From NCBI GenBank assembly GCA_964346275.1, contig CAYFUR010000003.1, positions 1-64,000 of the forward strand: a stretch of 64,000 nucleotides of DNA, written 5' to 3'. Shown piece by piece: positions 62,573 through 64,000 of the stretch. Every line of letters starts with the position of its first letter. The first letter of the stretch is position 1. The stretch is from CAYFUR01 sp964346275. Lineage in GTDB: Bacteria; Sumerlaeota; Sumerlaeia; SLMS01. Under the pieces are notes generated by a model. That model was not told the origin of the DNA, did not search any database, and saw only the letters and a program-made list of their open reading frames with translations. Position numbers and translations under genes: made by a program.

Positions 62573-63651
62573 AACCTCTCTGCCTGGCAGCCTATTCTTT
62601 TCGCAAAGGGAATGGCGGTATCGCCCAGGTTTCCAGAATGATTGCCCGCGTTCTGACGGAAGAGGCGGAGGCTCTCGGCATCGCTCCCCGGCTGCTTGCT
62701 TTCGAGGATGAATCGCCCCCGGATGGTATTCCCTTTCCGTTTTCCACGGCCAGGGGTTCCGCCCTCCGATATGCTCTCTTGGTCCGCCGCCACGCGCTTT
62801 CCGGCTGTGATTTTCTTTACGATTCCTGCAATATGGCCCAGGTTCATCCCCGCCTGCCCGGCCTCAATCGCCGCAATCTGATCATGATCAATGGAATCGA
62901 AGTCTGGGAAGATGCCAAGGACCGCTGGTTGCGGGCGGCCCGGAATGCAACAATGCTTGTGTCTATATCAGAACACACAAGAGAAAAGGCGGAAAAACTC
63001 CATGGCGGCTTTTCACGCGCACGGGTGTGCTGGCTTGGAACCGATACGGACCAGGAGCCGGAAGTGACTTCTTCCCGGCCGGCGTCGGACGCGCCGCCCC
63101 GCGCCCTGATCGTCGGACGCATGGAATCCCATGAGGCCTACAAGGGCCATCGCGAGTTGATCGATGCCTGGCCCGCCGTTCTACCCGAAGTGCCAGATGC
63201 CCAGCTTCATATCGCCGGAAAAGGATCCGGTGTTGAGGAACTGAAGACGATCGCCGAGAATTCCGGAGCCGAGCGCTCTATCGTTTTCCACGGCTATGTC
63301 TCATTCGATGATCTGGAGAAACTCTATCTGGATTGCCGCCTCTACGCCATGCCCAGCCGCGGAGAAGGGTTCGGCCTTGTGTATATCGACGCCATGCGCT
63401 TTCGCCGCCCCGTGATCGCTTCCAATCGCGATGCCGGACAAGAAGTGGTCGCTCATGGCGAGACCGGCTACGTCGTCGATCCAGAAGACATCGAGGGTCT
63501 GGTCGAGAGCGTCGTCCGCTTGATGAAGGATCCGGAGCTGGCAAGCCGCCTCGGCGACAAGGGCTTTCAACGCTGGAAAGAGCATTTCACGTATAGCGCT
63601 TTCAAGCGGCGCTTTCTGCCTCTCCTGGAACATTTTGTGACGGCCTGGTAG
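62569..63651 (+). CDS. glycosyltransferase family 4
   Basis: 360 residues. N-terminal LAAYSFRKGNGGIAQVSRMIARVL with the GGI donor loop, IVGRMESHEAYKGHRELIDAW, LHIAGKGSGVEELKTIA and the acidic motif SRGEGFGLVYIDAMRFRRPVIAS, in which the second Glu of EX7E is Asp. HGETGYVVDPEDIEGLVE follows. ATGA overlap with the upstream gene. Confidence 0.9.
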   Translation: MKPLCLAAYSFRKGNGGIAQVSRMIARVLTEEAEALGIAPRLLAFEDESPPDGIPFPFSTARGSALRYALLVRRHALSGCDFLYDSCNMAQVHPRLPGLNRRNLIMINGIEVWEDAKDRWLRAARNATMLVSISEHTREKAEKLHGGFSRARVCWLGTDTDQEPEVTSSRPASDAPPRALIVGRMESHEAYKGHRELIDAWPAVLPEVPDAQLHIAGKGSGVEELKTIAENSGAERSIVFHGYVSFDDLEKLYLDCRLYAMPSRGEGFGLVYIDAMRFRRPVIASNRDAGQEVVAHGETGYVVDPEDIEGLVESVVRLMKDPELASRLGDKGFQRWKEHFTYSAFKRRFLPLLEHFVTAW

Positions 63652-63652
63652 C

Positions 63653-64000
63653 TTGCACATCGCTCATTTTATTCCCTACTCCGGCAGTGCCCAGGGAGGC
63701 CCCGTAGTGGCTCTGGCCGGCATGACCGCCGCACTGCACAAACGCGGCCACGGCGTTTCCCTTTTCAGCGTCTCCCGCACTCAGGACGGCCCGCAAATGG
63801 CATTCAATGGTGCCGTGGATCTGCAAACGGCGACCACGTCGCGGCTTGGATCTTTTCGGTGGTCACCGGAACTTCATGGAAAAGCCCGATCGGCCAGGCC
63901 GGATATTGTCCATTCCCATTGCCTCTTTACGGACGTAAACAGATTGGCCGGGAAAACGGCCCGGCGTGTTGGCGTGCCGCATCTCATCGCCCCCTGCGGA
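63653..64000 (+). CDS. glycosyltransferase family 4-like, 3' end beyond window
   Basis: 116 codons remain, TTG start 1 nt after the previous stop. HIAHFIPYSGSAQGGPVVALAGMTAAL with the GGP loop and a DIVHSHCLF segment match the N-terminal half of GT4 enzymes. The C-terminal half lies outside the window. Confidence 0.78.
   Translation, partial: MHIAHFIPYSGSAQGGPVVALAGMTAALHKRGHGVSLFSVSRTQDGPQMAFNGAVDLQTATTSRLGSFRWSPELHGKARSARPDIVHSHCLFTDVNRLAGKTARRVGVPHLIAPCG

Overview
The window is a GC-rich, gene-dense stretch of a Gram-negative-type bacterial chromosome. Evidence for the envelope type is a TolC-family outer-membrane protein, a Wza-like export lipoprotein, a WaaP-like kinase and an O-antigen-ligase-like protein. 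Three runs of exactly 100 N (10608, 18527, 44173) mark scaffold gaps, so this is probably a draft or metagenome-derived assembly. I see no phage, insertion sequence, integrase or CRISPR array. The gene mix (SdrD-type repeat protein, C25 peptidase, cohesin-like modules, CHASE2 cyclase, Ser/Thr kinase fused to a pseudopilin-like domain) suggests an uncultured lineage outside the well-studied proteobacteria. I cannot place it more closely from this sequence.

Layout. 1-16 kb: the 3' part of acetyl-CoA synthetase, a WaaP-like kinase, a putative envelope block (membrane protein, LPP20/FlgT-like secreted protein, TolC-family protein), a membrane Ser/Thr kinase, glycogen synthase, a NifU-domain protein, an NtrC-type regulator coupled to a TrmJ-like RNA methyltransferase, and a zinc-ribbon/TPR protein with a permease-like partner. 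16-20 kb: tRNA-Gly(UCC), then small genes (DUF1540 protein, PH-domain protein, secreted OB-like protein interrupted by a gap, TPR membrane protein). 20-26 kb: M50 protease plus trpS, and a CHASE2 adenylate cyclase-lipoprotein-RluD operon. 26-30 kb: a leftward ferrous-iron operon (two FeoA, FeoB, FeoB-associated Cys-rich protein, metallophosphoesterase). 30-38.5 kb: divergent genes for a C25 peptidase and a 1676-residue repeat protein.

38.6-64 kb: a surface-polysaccharide region. It opens with a 57-residue peptide gene that overlaps a nucleotidyltransferase-family gene. A leftward operon then encodes two cohesin-like secreted proteins, a Wza-like lipoprotein and a NusG paralogue. Divergent from it are rightward genes for a TPR protein, an O-antigen-ligase-like protein, Wzm/Wzt ABC exporter subunits, a methyltransferase, a polysaccharide deacetylase, at least eight glycosyltransferases, a Wzy-like membrane protein and a GT-C-type membrane glycosyltransferase. 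Most of the rightward genes overlap their neighbours by a few bases. Together they would build, export, modify and attach a polysaccharide.

The most unusual observations are: (i) the peptide/nucleotidyltransferase pair, whose peptide carries a lasso-leader-like YxxPxI motif; (ii) an over-frequent octamer GTATAGAC in both orientations, often using codons that look rare here (AGA, ATA, CTA); (iii) a Ser/Thr kinase ending in a GspG-like domain; and (iv) cohesin-like modules inside a polysaccharide-export operon.
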